Shown here piece after piece: positions 9,063-17,984 of a stretch of 32,497 nt of DNA. Made by a program: the position numbers and the translations under genes. A model generated the notes under the pieces. It saw only the letters and a list, made by a program, of their open reading frames with translations, was not told the DNA's origin and made no database searches. The stretch is taken from the NCBI GenBank assembly GCA_003427395.1, contig BFEA01000175.1, forward strand, positions 1,517,323 through 1,549,819, written 5' to 3'. Position 1 is the first letter of the stretch, and every line of letters starts with the position of its first letter. Origin of the DNA: Chara braunii. Lineage: Eukaryota; Streptophyta; Charophyceae; Charales; Characeae.

Positions 9063-10335
9063 TCTGAACACACTGCCAAGGATCCGGATCTTAATCCTAT
9101 CCTTGAGCAGCTCAAGGTTGACCCCAACAGTCAGCCTGATTTTCACGAGTGTGAGGGACTTGTATTCCGTCGGTATGGGAAGTTTGACCGTTTGTGTGTA
9201 CCCAACCATGTGCCTTTTCGGACTCATTTATTGGATTTGGCAAATGGTCGAAGTGGGCACTTCAGCTTTGAGAAGACTTATGGAAGTCTTTTGCAGCAGT
9301 TTGATTGGCCGGGAATGAAGGGATCTGCTCAGTTATTTATTGCTGAATGTCAAGTCTGTCAAAGAACCAAGGTTCACAGGCATAAGCCTTATGGCCTGCT
9401 GAAACCCCTCCCAATCCCTGATGGACCCGGTGAGTCGGTCTCTATCGATTTCACGGACATGGGGAAGGTGAGCGAGGGAGGACATTCACAAGTTTTGGTC
9501 ATTGTGGATCGTTTTTCCAAAATTCCTAATTTGATTCCTCTACCTCCTCATGCACCAACTAAGCTAGTGATCGAAGAATTTCACCAACAGTACATTCTGC
9601 AGTATGGACCCCCGAAAACTCTTGTGAGTGATCGGGACACCCAGGTTCATTAGTGCTGATTGAAAGGACTTCACTTCGCAGATCTATGACATTAAACTCA
9701 ACAAGACTTCTGGTCGACACCCCGAAGCCAATGGATTGGCCGAGGAAATCAACCAGACTGTCATTCAAGTACTTCGCGCATTAATTGTTCCAGATCAGAA
9801 CACGTGGGACAAGGAGTTACACAAAGTGAAAGGGTTGTACAACAACTCCATTCACTCTGCAACTGGCGTAACACCGAATCAGCTGCAATATGGTTGGCAG
9901 TTGCGCAATCCTCTCTCCTATTTGTTCCGCGAACGGTCCCTTGGTCTGACGCCCGACATGCCTGGCTACAATGCCAAGTACGCGCGCCTGCTCAAGGCCG
10001 CTAGCGCAACAATGAACAAGCGTCAGCATGCCATGATCAAACATGCTAACAAGTCGCGCAAAGAAGGGAACTTCAAAGTAGGGAGTTATGTCTGGGTCAA
10101 AATGTCTGAGTTTTCTGACGAAGAGGGCGTATCACGAAAGCTTCTTCCATTGTACTATGGCCCTTGGCAGGTTTTAAACGTGATTGGGGATGATTTTGGT
10201 CCTTCGTATGTGATTGACGTGCCTCCTCATCTGCGCACATATTCGGTCTTTCACGCGTCCAAACTGTTTTCACACATCGATGATGAGACTTTTCCCTTCC
10301 GAGATCCTATGATACCTCGTCCTATCGACGTCAGC
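9063..10335 (+). pseudogene. pol: Integrase domain of gypsy 1 pol, broken
   Basis: Integrase inserts the cDNA into the host genome. Frame +3 carries the zinc-binding region: GHFSFEKT with the second His, then CQVC with both Cys codons at 9349-9360. The usual first His (in the HD-like position before GH) seems to be missing. The catalytic core follows: the SIDFTD block near 9441-9458 (first Asp), VSDRD near 9625-9640 (second Asp), and Glu at 9742-9744 within ANGLAEEINQT. A stop at 9651-9653 coincides with a shift to frame +1, and a TGA replaces Trp a few codons later. The rest is open in frame +1 and shows the usual post-core block (KVGSYVWVKM near 10074-10103 and YSVFHASKL near 10240-10266). 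Confidence 0.9.
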
Positions 10336-10581
10336 CATGAGATAGACAAAATTGTTTCCCATGAAGGAAGAGGGAGGAACAGACAGTACAAGGTTCACTT
10401 CCTCTATCACCCATTGAATGGATTTTTCTGGATCGATCGTAAAGAGCTGCTAAAGAATACTCCACGTGTTGTTAACGATGGACAGACTGCTAAGTTTTCT
10501 GCAAAACTCACTTCTCACGGTCTTACTAAATCTCTCTTTTTGATCTACGCCTACGATGCATTTTGTGCCGATTGTGAATGA
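10336..10581 (+). pseudogene. pol: Chromodomain-like C-terminus of gypsy 1 integrase
   Basis: After the integrase C-terminal block, the open frame +1 ends with a short chromodomain-like module. VSHEIDKIVSHEGRGR is followed by YKVHFLYHP and GFFWIDRKELLKNTPRVV. This matches the order of a chromodomain: a beta strand, then a basic loop, then an aromatic strand, then a helix. In chromoviruses such modules direct insertion to particular chromatin. The typical WKGY core is weak here (VHFLYHP), so it is a diverged form. The reading frame ends at TGA 10579-10581, about 30 bp before the polypurine tract. Confidence 0.7.
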
Positions 10582-10610
10582 GTTACTCGCTCGAAGGGAC
10601 CTTGCTCTTG

Positions 10611-10622
10611 AGAGGGGGGTAG
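10611..10622 (+). promoter_or_regulatory. Polypurine tract of gypsy element 1
   Basis: AGAGGGGGGTAG lies immediately before the TGTAATTACCC start of the 3' LTR. This is the expected position for the plus-strand primer of reverse transcription. Confidence 0.85.
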
Positions 10623-11840
10623 TGTAATTACCCACCAAAAACACAGGCTGAGAACACTACTGATTTATGGGATTTGCCGCTGGAATGAATGCCTTGCGTA
10701 GATTCCTGCATCCTGCTGTGGTTTCCAAGTCTGTGTGCGTGTGCGTGCTTGCTGGTTTGCATGCCTGTCTGAGTGCTTGTCGGTTGAGTGTGTGTGTGAC
10801 CCGCAAGGGTACTTGTTGGTTGAAAGGCCCCGCAGGGCCGGTTCTTACCTGTGGCCGTGACTTTGAGGGTTGCAGCGGGGAAAACACTCAAGTAGCGGGG
10901 GTAGGCCCTCGACACTTAGAGCAGCACGGAAAAACACTCAAGTAGTGGTAGGAGTGTCGGGTACAGGAGGCCGAGCAGAAGAAGACAAAAGTTGGCATTT
11001 TTAGAGGCCCAGTAGCGGTAGGTTAGAGGTAGGCCGGTACCAGTCCAAGTAGCCCGGGTCTAGGGCCTATCTGAACGATAGCAAAGCCTGCAATGATGTT
11101 TCCCTCCGAATGGGAGGAGGTACCGGTTGCTGGGAGGCCGCTCGGCCTAGGAAGTCACCACCCAAGAGACCAGTAGGCCACTATATCTTTCGAAGGAGCA
11201 AGTAGCTCCTCCTTATTTGCGGTATGCAAGGATTGGCGACATGCTGCGGGAGCACAGCGCTAGACTGGTACAGCGTTGCCTGGAGGTGAAGGGCAGCAGG
11301 GCGCTCAGCCTGGCTATGGCGAGCAACCGAGCTTGAGTAGGAGGAAGAAGGGGGCGAAGGAGGAGATTGGCGAGGCACCTACCTGGCTATGGTGGACACC
11401 ATCTTCATCAACTTGTTGGGCGCTGCATCTGGAAGGCCCCAGTTGGGGTAGTGCCGCACCAAGGAAGCTCGAGGCAGAGTCAGGCATGGCGGCTTAGTCA
11501 GCAGCGGCATAGCTGCTTTGGGTTGTCCTTTGGATAGGAGTGCAGTGCCATAGCTGCTTTGGGTTGTCCTTTGGACAGGAGGGCGGCCCTTAGTAGTCCG
11601 CCATAGCCTAGGCATGTGAGAGGAGGGAGAAGGAGGGAAGCCATAGCTATGGTGGACTTGTGGTTGTTGTTGTTGTTGAGTCAGGAGTAAGAGGGAACTT
11701 CGGATATTGATTCTGGTTCATCCACTCATTGTTATTATTATTATTGGGAGAAGAATAAGATTGGCGAAGTGAAGGAGGAGGAGGAAGGTGGAAAGAGAAG
11801 GGGGGATTTGTCATTGGTCTTGCAGGTGTACATCTTCTTC
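10623..11840 (+). repeat. 3' LTR of gypsy element 1, truncated
   Basis: It starts TGTAATTACCC and aligns with the 5' LTR through the GTT run, the ATT run near 11733 and the GAAGGAGGAGGAGGAAGG block. Homology stops at CATCTTCTTCC, at the start of the TTC microsatellite. About 110-150 bp of the right end, including the terminal CA, are missing. The copy has many point differences from the 5' LTR (for example TTACCCACC against TGACCCGCC), so the insertion is not recent. Confidence 0.9.
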
Positions 11841-12027
11841 CAATCTATTGGTGGGGAGCGGCACGTGTTGAAAACATGTACAAAGTCTCATTTTACATCA
11901 CAAAAACTGACCTTGACTGTGTCGACCTGCCAACATTGATTGCCCTTGTCACAAGGGGATTGACTGAGCAGGTAGTGGAGTAAATGGCACTTGCAAATAG
12001 GAGTATAGCCGTAATCGAGGACCCTAT
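11841..12027. repeat. Junction after truncated LTR; CAATCTATTGG repeat piece
   Basis: Directly after the truncated LTR comes CAATCTATTGGTGGGGAGCG. Nearly the same block occurs at about 12815-12840 followed by AGCATCTGCTGGAAAA (here GCACGTGTTGAAAA). The block therefore belongs to another dispersed repeat, and the LTR was cut at this point. The remainder to 12027 shows no gene. Confidence 0.6.
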
Positions 12028-12373
12028 GTGAACTTCCAGTGCATAATGTACCAGTTCACCGACTGCAAAACAAAGTAAATGGAGTAAACTAAAGTTAGTA
12101 AAATCAATGAACTCGGAACTAAGCAAACTGAGTAAACCCAGTGCATACCATGGCACAAAATTGCAAAAGCACGTGAGCTCAGTGCGTAACGAAGTGAACT
12201 TAGTGCTTAGTAGGCAGCTTTGTTGTAACTTAATCAACTAAGGAAACCTGGTGCATGCTATGGTATACGTTGCATAAGCAAGTAAACATATTGCTTAGTG
12301 CATAGCTATGTGAACTTAAGTGCATACTATGCCAGCAAGTTTTTCAAACTCAGTAGAAACTGAGGGAACGTTG
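12028..12373. repeat. Right copy of the repeat block flanking gypsy 1
   Basis: This aligns with 1619-2133 as a diverged direct copy, but without the foldback element. Landmarks include GAACTTCCAGTGCATA, AAATCAATGAACT, GGCACAAAATTGCAAAAG, GAGCTCAGTGCGTAAC and AACTCAGTAGAAACTGAG. It shows that the retrotransposon sits within a field of related repeats. Confidence 0.75.
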
Positions 12374-12558
12374 TGCATAGTGTGGCATATAGAATGGCAA
12401 CATCAAGTAAGCTTAGTGCGTAGCTATGTGAACTCCTTTTCTGTTTTTTTTTTCCCCCCGAAACTCCCATGCTTGGTGTCGAGGGGGGTGATATGAGCAT
12501 CCCTACGAGCATCCCGCAACCTGCGGCGGTTGCCCTCTCTATCTACGACCCTCTATCG

Positions 12559-12694
12559 NNNNNNNNNNNNNNNNNNNNNNNNNNNNNNNNNNNNNNNNNN
12601 NNNNNNNNNNNNNNNNNNNNNNNNNNNNNNNNNNNNNNNNNNNNNNNNNNNNNNNNNNNNNNNNNNNNNNNNNNNNNNNNNNNNNNNNNNNNNN
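12559..12694. other. Assembly gap (136 N) with duplicated edges
   Basis: The N run is flanked on both sides by the same 17 bases, TCTACGACCCTCTATCG (12542-12558 and 12695-12711). Identical edges suggest that two contig ends overlap and that the gap is artificial. Open frames crossing it are meaningless. Confidence 0.97.
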
Positions 12695-13355
12695 TCTACG
12701 ACCCTCTATCGACAATGCTCTTCAATCAAGCTCATGAAGTACCACGTTGGATAGAAGAGGGGTGATATGAGCATCCCTACGAGCATCCCCCTCCGATATT
12801 GTCCTGGTGTCTCCAATCTATTGGTGGGGAGCAGCATCTGCTGGAAAAAAGCGGGTCCTTCCTCCATGTGAACGGAAGTGCACACCGTCAACTGAATGAA
12901 CTTTGTGCATACTGTGCAAGTGTGTAATCAAGTAAGCTTGGCATATAGTGGCAAAGTCAATTAAGCTTAGTGCATATGTATTTAACCATGTAAACTTAGT
13001 GCTTAGTGCGTAACTATGTAAACGTAGTGCTTAGTGCATACTACTATATGCCAGCAAGTGAACTGAGTGCTTATCTTGTGGCATAAAATCATCACCAACT
13101 CGAGTAAGCTTAGTCGGTAATTAGTCAACTTCATGCTTAGTGATAACTGCATCACTAATTGCGAAGTCTAAGTACGCTTCATGTGCGTAGCTGATCAACT
13201 TAGTGCTTAGTGCTTAGTGCGTAACTATAGTGCATTTTACTACGCCAGTAAGTAAGTTTGTTAAGCTAAGTGAACTATAGTACCAGCAAGTAAACTTGTA
13301 AAACGAAAAGTGAACTTTTGTGCATGCTATGGCATAAAGTAGCAAATTCAATTAA

Positions 13356-13523
13356 AGCACCAGTACACCACACATCGGCCCGCGGGTGTCAGCGCGAAAC
13401 CCGCACCACTTCAAAGGCCGCCATTTTTTTTTTTTCAATGGCGGCCCATGCCGTGCGGCCCCTCCGAGTTTTGCTTGTGGCGACAAAAAACTTTCTACAA
13501 GGCTGGGGCCGTGAACTTGCGGT
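13356..13523. mobile_element. TTAA-flanked MITE, degraded copy
   Basis: The element begins AGCACCAGTACACC and ends GAACTTGCGGT, with TTAA on both sides (13352-13355 and 13524-13527). The left terminus resembles the ACCACCAGTAC end of the better copy at 13673-13825; the right one is weaker (7 of 11 positions). Inside there is a foldback, GGCCGCCATT and AATGGCGGCC around a T run. A paralogous unoccupied site, GCAAAGTCAATTAAGCTTAG, is at 12951-12970. Confidence 0.65.
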
Positions 13524-13672
13524 TTAAGCTTAGTCCGTAGCTAGTCAACTTCGTGCCGCGCACGGCCCCTCCTGAGTCCTAACTACATAAACTTCGTGCA
13601 TACTGTGCCAGCAAGTGAACTTTGGAAACTAACTAGTGCATACTATGTAAGGCATACAAGTACGAAAATTAA

Positions 13673-13825
13673 ACCACCAGTACTTGGCCAAGCTATCGGC
13701 TGAGGGAAAAAAATAGAGTAGAAACGTTTCTAGTTGGATGAATTTCGACGCTCCTGTGGTGTCCCGAACGTTTCCTAAAATCGTGGCGCGTTAACGGGCA
13801 CCACTTTAGGAAGTGTACTGGTGGT
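13673..13825. mobile_element. TTAA-flanked MITE with ACCACCAGTAC ends
   Basis: A 153-bp element with perfect 11-bp terminal inverted repeats, ACCACCAGTAC at the left and GTACTGGTGGT at the right. It is preceded by TTAA (13669-13672) and followed by TTGA, probably a mutated TTAA. TTAA duplications are typical of piggyBac-type transposons, and some other DNA transposon groups share them. The element has no coding capacity and would need an enzyme from elsewhere. Confidence 0.75.
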
Positions 13826-13989
13826 TTGAGCTTAGTCCGTAGCTACAGTCTTCCCCCGAACAAAACGCACGTATGTACTATTCAACTTTCCCTGGAAAAG
13901 TCGATTTCTTGAAGTCGCCCCCTGAAATCCAAATAAAACGCACGTTCAAATAGTATGCACGTATGTTCTGCTCGAATAGAACGCACCTG

Positions 13990-14052
13990 TGTTCTATTCG
14001 AACACACGGGTGTTCTATTCGAACACACGGGTGTTCTATTCAAACAGAACAT
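13990..14052. repeat. 21-bp tandem repeat inside the TA-flanked MITE
   Basis: TGTTCTATTCGAACACACGG recurs at 13990, 14011 and 14032 with a period of 21 bp. A degenerate unit (TGTTCTGCTCGAATAGAACG) precedes it. Each unit holds the small palindrome TTCGAA. Protein frames through here are simple repeats. Confidence 0.85.
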
Positions 14053-14103
14053 ACAGAACGTTGTGCTCATTTTCAAAAATGCGTGCCCTGCAGTGCTCCT
14101 CCT

Positions 14104-14105
<2 letters not shown>

Positions 14106-14164
<59 letters not shown>
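14106..14164. repeat. (CT)n microsatellite
   Basis: About 29 CT units with one GT interruption, inside the 850-bp MITE. Ser-Leu and Arg-Glu frames through it are artefacts. Confidence 0.97.
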
Positions 14165-15082
14165 GTGGCGCGTGTGCCCGTCTGCAGTGCCACACTCATA
14201 TTCAGAGTGTTGTGCCCCCTCTCTCTCGCGCTCGCTGGGCCAAGATGGAGATCCAAGACTGCATGACTGTTCAAATGTAACTCTCAGCAAGTAGTGTGGC
14301 CGACTTTTCGATCGGTACGTACAGACGGGCCCTTGCTCCACTGCTCTCCACATGCACAATAGACCAAAAAATGTGGTGATGCATTTGTCCATTTTCTGGC
14401 AAAAGATTCATTCAGATTTTTTTATTTTTTTCACGTTTTTAATATTTGGTAAGTAGTGGAGAGAGAGCCCTGGTATCGGGCTCTGTGTTTTTTTTTGTTT
14501 TTTTTTTCCCACTTTCGACCATTTCTCGATTCATTCAAAGGTATCGACATATACTGGATTTTTTCGGGGGGGTGCTTTTCTGAAGTTAGTGCCTAAAATC
14601 TGTAGCATTACGCACGTGCGTTGTATACGAATATAATGCACCCCGTGCGTTCTATTCATATACAACGCACGTGCGTTTTGTTCGGGGGAAGACTGTAGTC
14701 AACTTAGTGCTTATAGTGCGTAGCTTCGTAACTATGTAAACTTCATGTACATTGTGTAACTATGTGAACTGTGTGCTTAGTGCGTACCTGACCTGTATGT
14801 GAACTTCGTGCATACTATGTGGGCGGAGTAAAGTCATTGCATGTTCGCAGCCCGTCAGGGTTGCGTTTTATACACCTGGAAGCTTTCAGCGTTTCTTCAA
14901 CTTTCAGGGGCACTGCACTGGGCCAGGTCGAATGGAAAGGGCAAGTACCCGCGGTCGGGGAAGTTTGAAATGGCGTGCTGGGCCCAGGTTGAAATGGCGC
15001 TTGCAATGCAATGTGGACACATTTGAACGCCTGATTCAGACTGATGCAGGCATCTGCTGTCCGCCTGCCGCGCGAGTTTGGT

Positions 15083-15191
15083 GGAGAGGCAACTTGCACT
15101 CTCTCTCTCTCTCTGTGGCTTGTGCCACTGATGTGTGGCACGCTGATTCTGAGCACATTGAAGGTTGCGTGAGCTTGGAGGAAAGGCAACG

Positions 15192-15230
<39 letters not shown>
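15083..15230. repeat. Duplicated block with two (CT)n microsatellites
   Basis: GGAGAGGCAACTTGCACTCTC at 15083 and GGAAAGGCAACGCACTCTC at 15179 are copies about 96 bp apart, each leading into a CT run (15100-15113 and 15194-15229). The intervening sequence shows no gene. Confidence 0.75.
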
Positions 15231-15233
<3 letters not shown>

Positions 15234-15422
15234 GAAACAAACGAATAATGCCTCCTTCATCACTCTAGCATGTACAAACTACGGGCTGTGCACCCGTGCC
15301 CTTACGGGAAGTCAATACTATGCCATAAAACTGCTCTAGTGCATAGTAAGTATATTTGCTTGCATAGACTGGCAAAGTCAGTGTATGCCATAGAATGGCT
15401 TCAATCATAAAACTTAGCTAGC

Positions 15423-15440
15423 TTTTTTTTTTTTTTTTTT
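15423..15440. repeat. Poly-T tract
   Basis: About 18 T between CTAGC and AACTAGC. It could be the tail of an old retroposon, but nothing else supports that. Confidence 0.8.
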
Positions 15441-15525
15441 AACTAGCTTAGTGCAGTAAAGGAGCATTCCTTCAAGCAATGCCCCAGTTTGGAGGGTTCT
15501 CTCACCACCCTCCGAATAGGGGCCT

Positions 15526-15637
15526 TGCCTCTGATGTGGGGGGGGGACGCAAAAGAGAACAAGGAATGTAGTGCGCCTCTGATGCTGGGTGGGTGGGGGT
15601 GGGTGGGGGGGAGCAAAATGAAAAAGGAATGCAGTGC
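15526..15637. repeat. G-rich tandem duplication, about 52-60 bp
   Basis: GCCTCTGATG followed by a G run, then AAAAGAGAACAAGGAATG, is followed by GCCTCTGATG, a longer GGGTGGGTGGG run and AAAATGAAAAAGGAATG. The two copies are side by side. The G runs could form a quadruplex, which cannot be judged from sequence alone. Confidence 0.65.
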
Positions 15638-15800
15638 AGACTTTCCCAACAACTAGACTCAGTGTGTACTATGCCAGCGAAGTTTGCTTACTGCAGATTA
15701 GTGCAGACTTTCCCTACTTCTCAATGCATTTGTGAAAACATAGAATTAGTGGAAACTAAGGCACCAAAGTTTACAGTGGTGCATACAATGCCACAAAACC

Positions 15801-16765
15801 GCCAATGCGCACAACACTCGATGGAGTATAATTGAAACCAAGTGAGCTCTTGCTGTTTGGCGGGGGGCGTAACCATCTGGTTTCAGATGCAGCGGGGAAG
15901 AAAAAATGCTGTTGTGAAAATGACCTAGTAGCCTGGTTTCCCTCTCATTTAGACATCGCTGCACCTGTGGCAAGGGAGTGTCTTCTTCTTTTTTTTTTAA
16001 CGGCTTGGATTTCTTCCCTGAACATGGATGCAATCGTGGCCAGATATGTTCTGCAAAGAACAGGTCTAAAAAGACTCTAAATCAATCTGCCCTTTCTGTG
16101 TTATGGCGGTGGGCGGCAAGGCTGATAAACTCATTCCATCCCTGCCCTCATGCCCCACAAAACGACAACAAAAGACAGGTGTTGACTACCAAGCGATTTC
16201 CCTAAACCCTAGACAGCTAAGTTTCGTTGCGTGTAGGGAGCCTGAAAGCAGAGTAGGGGTGTGGTCTACCTCGGGTCACAGGGTAGTATGATGAAGGGTA
16301 GTATGATGGAGTAGGATGTGGTTTCGCTTTGGGGGTGGGGGGTGGGGGGAAAATTGAGGTAGATGATAGAACCCGTGGATTTATATGGAGTACATTGGGT
16401 GCATACGGTCTGAAAAAAAGATCACATATGACCGAGGCTAGGGTCTTGGTTCAAGCAGATGGCATACAACTAAGTGGTGTTCACCTGGGAACATGAACAG
16501 TAAAATGCAGAGTACAGAGTCTACAGACTACATACACATTAGACAAGGCACATGTACAAATCAACAGACTATAGACCAGATGCGGACTACAGAGTACCTA
16601 TGTACATACATAGGGAAACAGTCAGAACAGTTAAGTAAATCTCTGGTCGGTTCAGGATGGAATGAATCTCTGATGTGTGTGGAGGGGGGAGGGAGTGGAA
16701 ATGTAAGTACAGGGGACTTGGTGTGTATTTTTCTCCGCTGAAGAGAACATGGAGAAAAAGTAGTT
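15801..16765. other. Anonymous non-coding DNA
   Basis: No domain, RNA gene or strong repeat is recognised. Short runs include T9 near 15990 and a G-rich block near 16330-16347. Open frames are under 100 codons without protein-like features. Confidence 0.5.
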
Positions 16766-16950
16766 ATGTTTGATGTGAGAGAAATTATTGGCTGCAGATT
16801 GGAATCCACAGCTTTAGAGATTGTGAAATCATGGCAGTAGGTTGAAGTTTATGGAAGTAATGTTTGATGTGAGAGAAATTATTGGCCGTAGATTGGAATC
16901 CACGACTGTAGAGATTGCGAAACCATGGCAGTAGGTTGGAAGTTTATGGA
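16766..16950. repeat. 94-bp tandem duplication
   Basis: ATGTTTGATGTGAGAGAAAT at 16766 recurs at 16860. The copies stay similar through GGAATCCAC, TAGAGATTG, ATGGCAGTAGGTTG and AAGTTTATGGA, with a handful of substitutions. It has no coding role that I can see. Confidence 0.88.
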
Positions 16951-17205
16951 AAAAAAGCGCCGAAGGCCAAGCCTTACTTCAAGAAATCATGCTGCTAGAC
17001 TTCGTATTCTATGTGTCAGTGCTCAGGGTCAATGACTCCAAAATCAGGAAATCGTCCGCGTAGAGAGAGTGCGGTTAATCCTTCTAGAATGACTGTGGCA
17101 AGCAGAAAGCAATGGCTGAAGGTACATGTTGAAGGTGGCTCTTTGACTCCCACTAGACCCTTGCATTAAGCCTTTTTTTCTGCAACCTGCGGTGGCGGCT
17201 GCCCT

Positions 17206-17310
17206 GTTTATTGACGACGCTCTATCGTCAATGCTCTTCAGTCACCTGATCATATTTTCAAGCTCATGAAGTACCACATTGGATGGACGAGGACTGAAGG
17301 GCCTAGTGAT
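17206..17310. repeat. Paralogue of the repeat interrupted by the assembly gap
   Basis: CAACCTGCGGTGGCGGCTGCC, then CGCTCTATCGTCAATGCTCT, then AAGCTCATGAAGTACCACAT, match the blocks at 12518-12558 and 12695-12752. Here the corresponding parts are contiguous, with no room for an extra 136 bp. There is one 18-bp extra stretch near 17245-17262. Confidence 0.75.
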
Positions 17311-17462
17311 ATGGTCGTCTTTCAATAATGTGACCCATCGTATGAGAGTCTGCTTGATCTTATATAGGTGCCTTTGCCCAAGTCAATAATCTATCATTTT
17401 GATTCTTGAAGTATTCCATTGGAAATGGAAGGGAAACAGTCAGTAGTCTTGCCAAACTGATG

Positions 17463-17832
17463 GAGCGTCAAGCACATATTTGGCTCTAATGGCTCTAGCC
17501 AGAGCTTCCATGGCATCTTGACAACTACGTCCTGGCCTAAATCCATAAGAGTGAGGTTCAAAACGGGCTTCCCATTCGGGTTCTAGAACCATTTTAGCTA
17601 ATGCCTGTTTAGCTCGATCCGCAAGAAAAAGGAAGTGGTTCCGTCCCGTCCAAGTTTGGCCATCGAACTTCAGTGTTCGAACTAATTCCATTTTTCCTCT
17701 CGTCGAAGAGTTGTCCATAGTGACACATCGAACGGCTAACAATCTGGAAATAATGGCACAAAAAGTCAATCCAATCTCAGTCAGACTCAAACTCGTTTTG
17801 TAATACAATCTCACAAAGGTTCCGCTGTACAC
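17463..17832 (-). pseudogene. Group II intron reverse transcriptase/maturase fragment
   Basis: Group II intron proteins help their intron splice and copy it into new sites. Reading leftwards, the fragment has an N-terminal part with a TRGK motif (the start of the usual basic/Gly region), then DRAKQALAKMVLEPEWEARF and EPHSYGFRPGRSCQDAMEAL, the hallmark RT block of organellar and bacterial group II proteins. It breaks off after KYVLDA, just at the first catalytic Asp of the RT palm, so the YADD box and everything after it are gone. The stretch between TRGK and DRAKQA is not typical and may be degraded or rearranged. It is clearly non-functional. The source is most likely a mitochondrial intron, given its neighbours. 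Confidence 0.85.
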
Positions 17833-17984
17833 CGACTCATCAGTGCTTTGGTTCCGTTGATTTCAGGTTGGGGAAACTACTTTTAAGTTTTCGGTATACC
17901 TTTATCTCACCTCGTAGGCCGAAGGCGGCGTCATACGTCTACGCTTTCCATCTTCATATGCTAGATCCAATACGACTAGGAGTC

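Larger units (their letters stand above)
2162..11840 (+). mobile_element. Ty3/gypsy chromovirus-type LTR retrotransposon 1, decayed
   Basis: A near-complete element of about 9.7 kb. In order it has a 5' LTR (2162-3732), a primer binding site (3735-3746), a long leader, gag with a CCHC knuckle, an aspartic protease, RT, RNase H, integrase, a chromodomain-like C-terminus, a polypurine tract (10611-10622) and a 3' LTR cut short at about 11840. The domain order PR-RT-RH-IN is that of Ty3/gypsy. The coding region changes frame several times and has in-frame stops, so it cannot act autonomously. It sits inside an AGTGC-type repeat field present on both flanks. The 5' target duplication cannot be paired because the 3' end is lost. 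Confidence 0.92.
13846..14695. mobile_element. 850-bp MITE with 27-bp perfect TIRs and TA duplication
   Basis: The left end (13846-13872) begins CAGTCTTCCCCCGAACAAAA and the right end (14669-14695) is its exact reverse complement over 27 bp. TA lies directly outside each end (13844-13845 and 14696-14697). The unoccupied sequence AGCTTAGTCCGTAGCTAG is present at 13526-13543, which confirms TA as the target duplication. TA duplications and CAGT-type ends fit the Tc1/mariner superfamily. Inside are a 21-bp tandem repeat, a long CT microsatellite and subterminal variants of TGCGTTCTATTC near both ends. No transposase is encoded, so the element is non-autonomous. Confidence 0.88.
12374..15800. repeat. 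AGTGC-type degenerate repeat field
   Basis: Between inserted elements, the sequence is a patchwork of variants of GAACTTAGTGC, CTTAGTGCGTAGCTATGTG, GTGCATACTATGCCAGCAAG and GTAAACT. Good stretches are 12880-13345, 13527-13665, 14698-14825, 15300-15460 and 15655-15800. Spacing is irregular, so this is an old degenerate satellite or a much-copied element and not a clean tandem array. No gene is supported. The blocks act as hosts for the MITEs and provide their empty sites. Confidence 0.65.

Noticed and set aside
13955-14392. Frames with repeated FEHTGVL and Ser-Leu or Arg-Glu runs
   Set aside because: They derive from the 21-bp tandem repeat and the CT microsatellite inside the MITE.
14815-15339. 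141- and 135-codon frames around the CT runs
   Set aside because: Their length depends on the microsatellites, and no domain was recognised.
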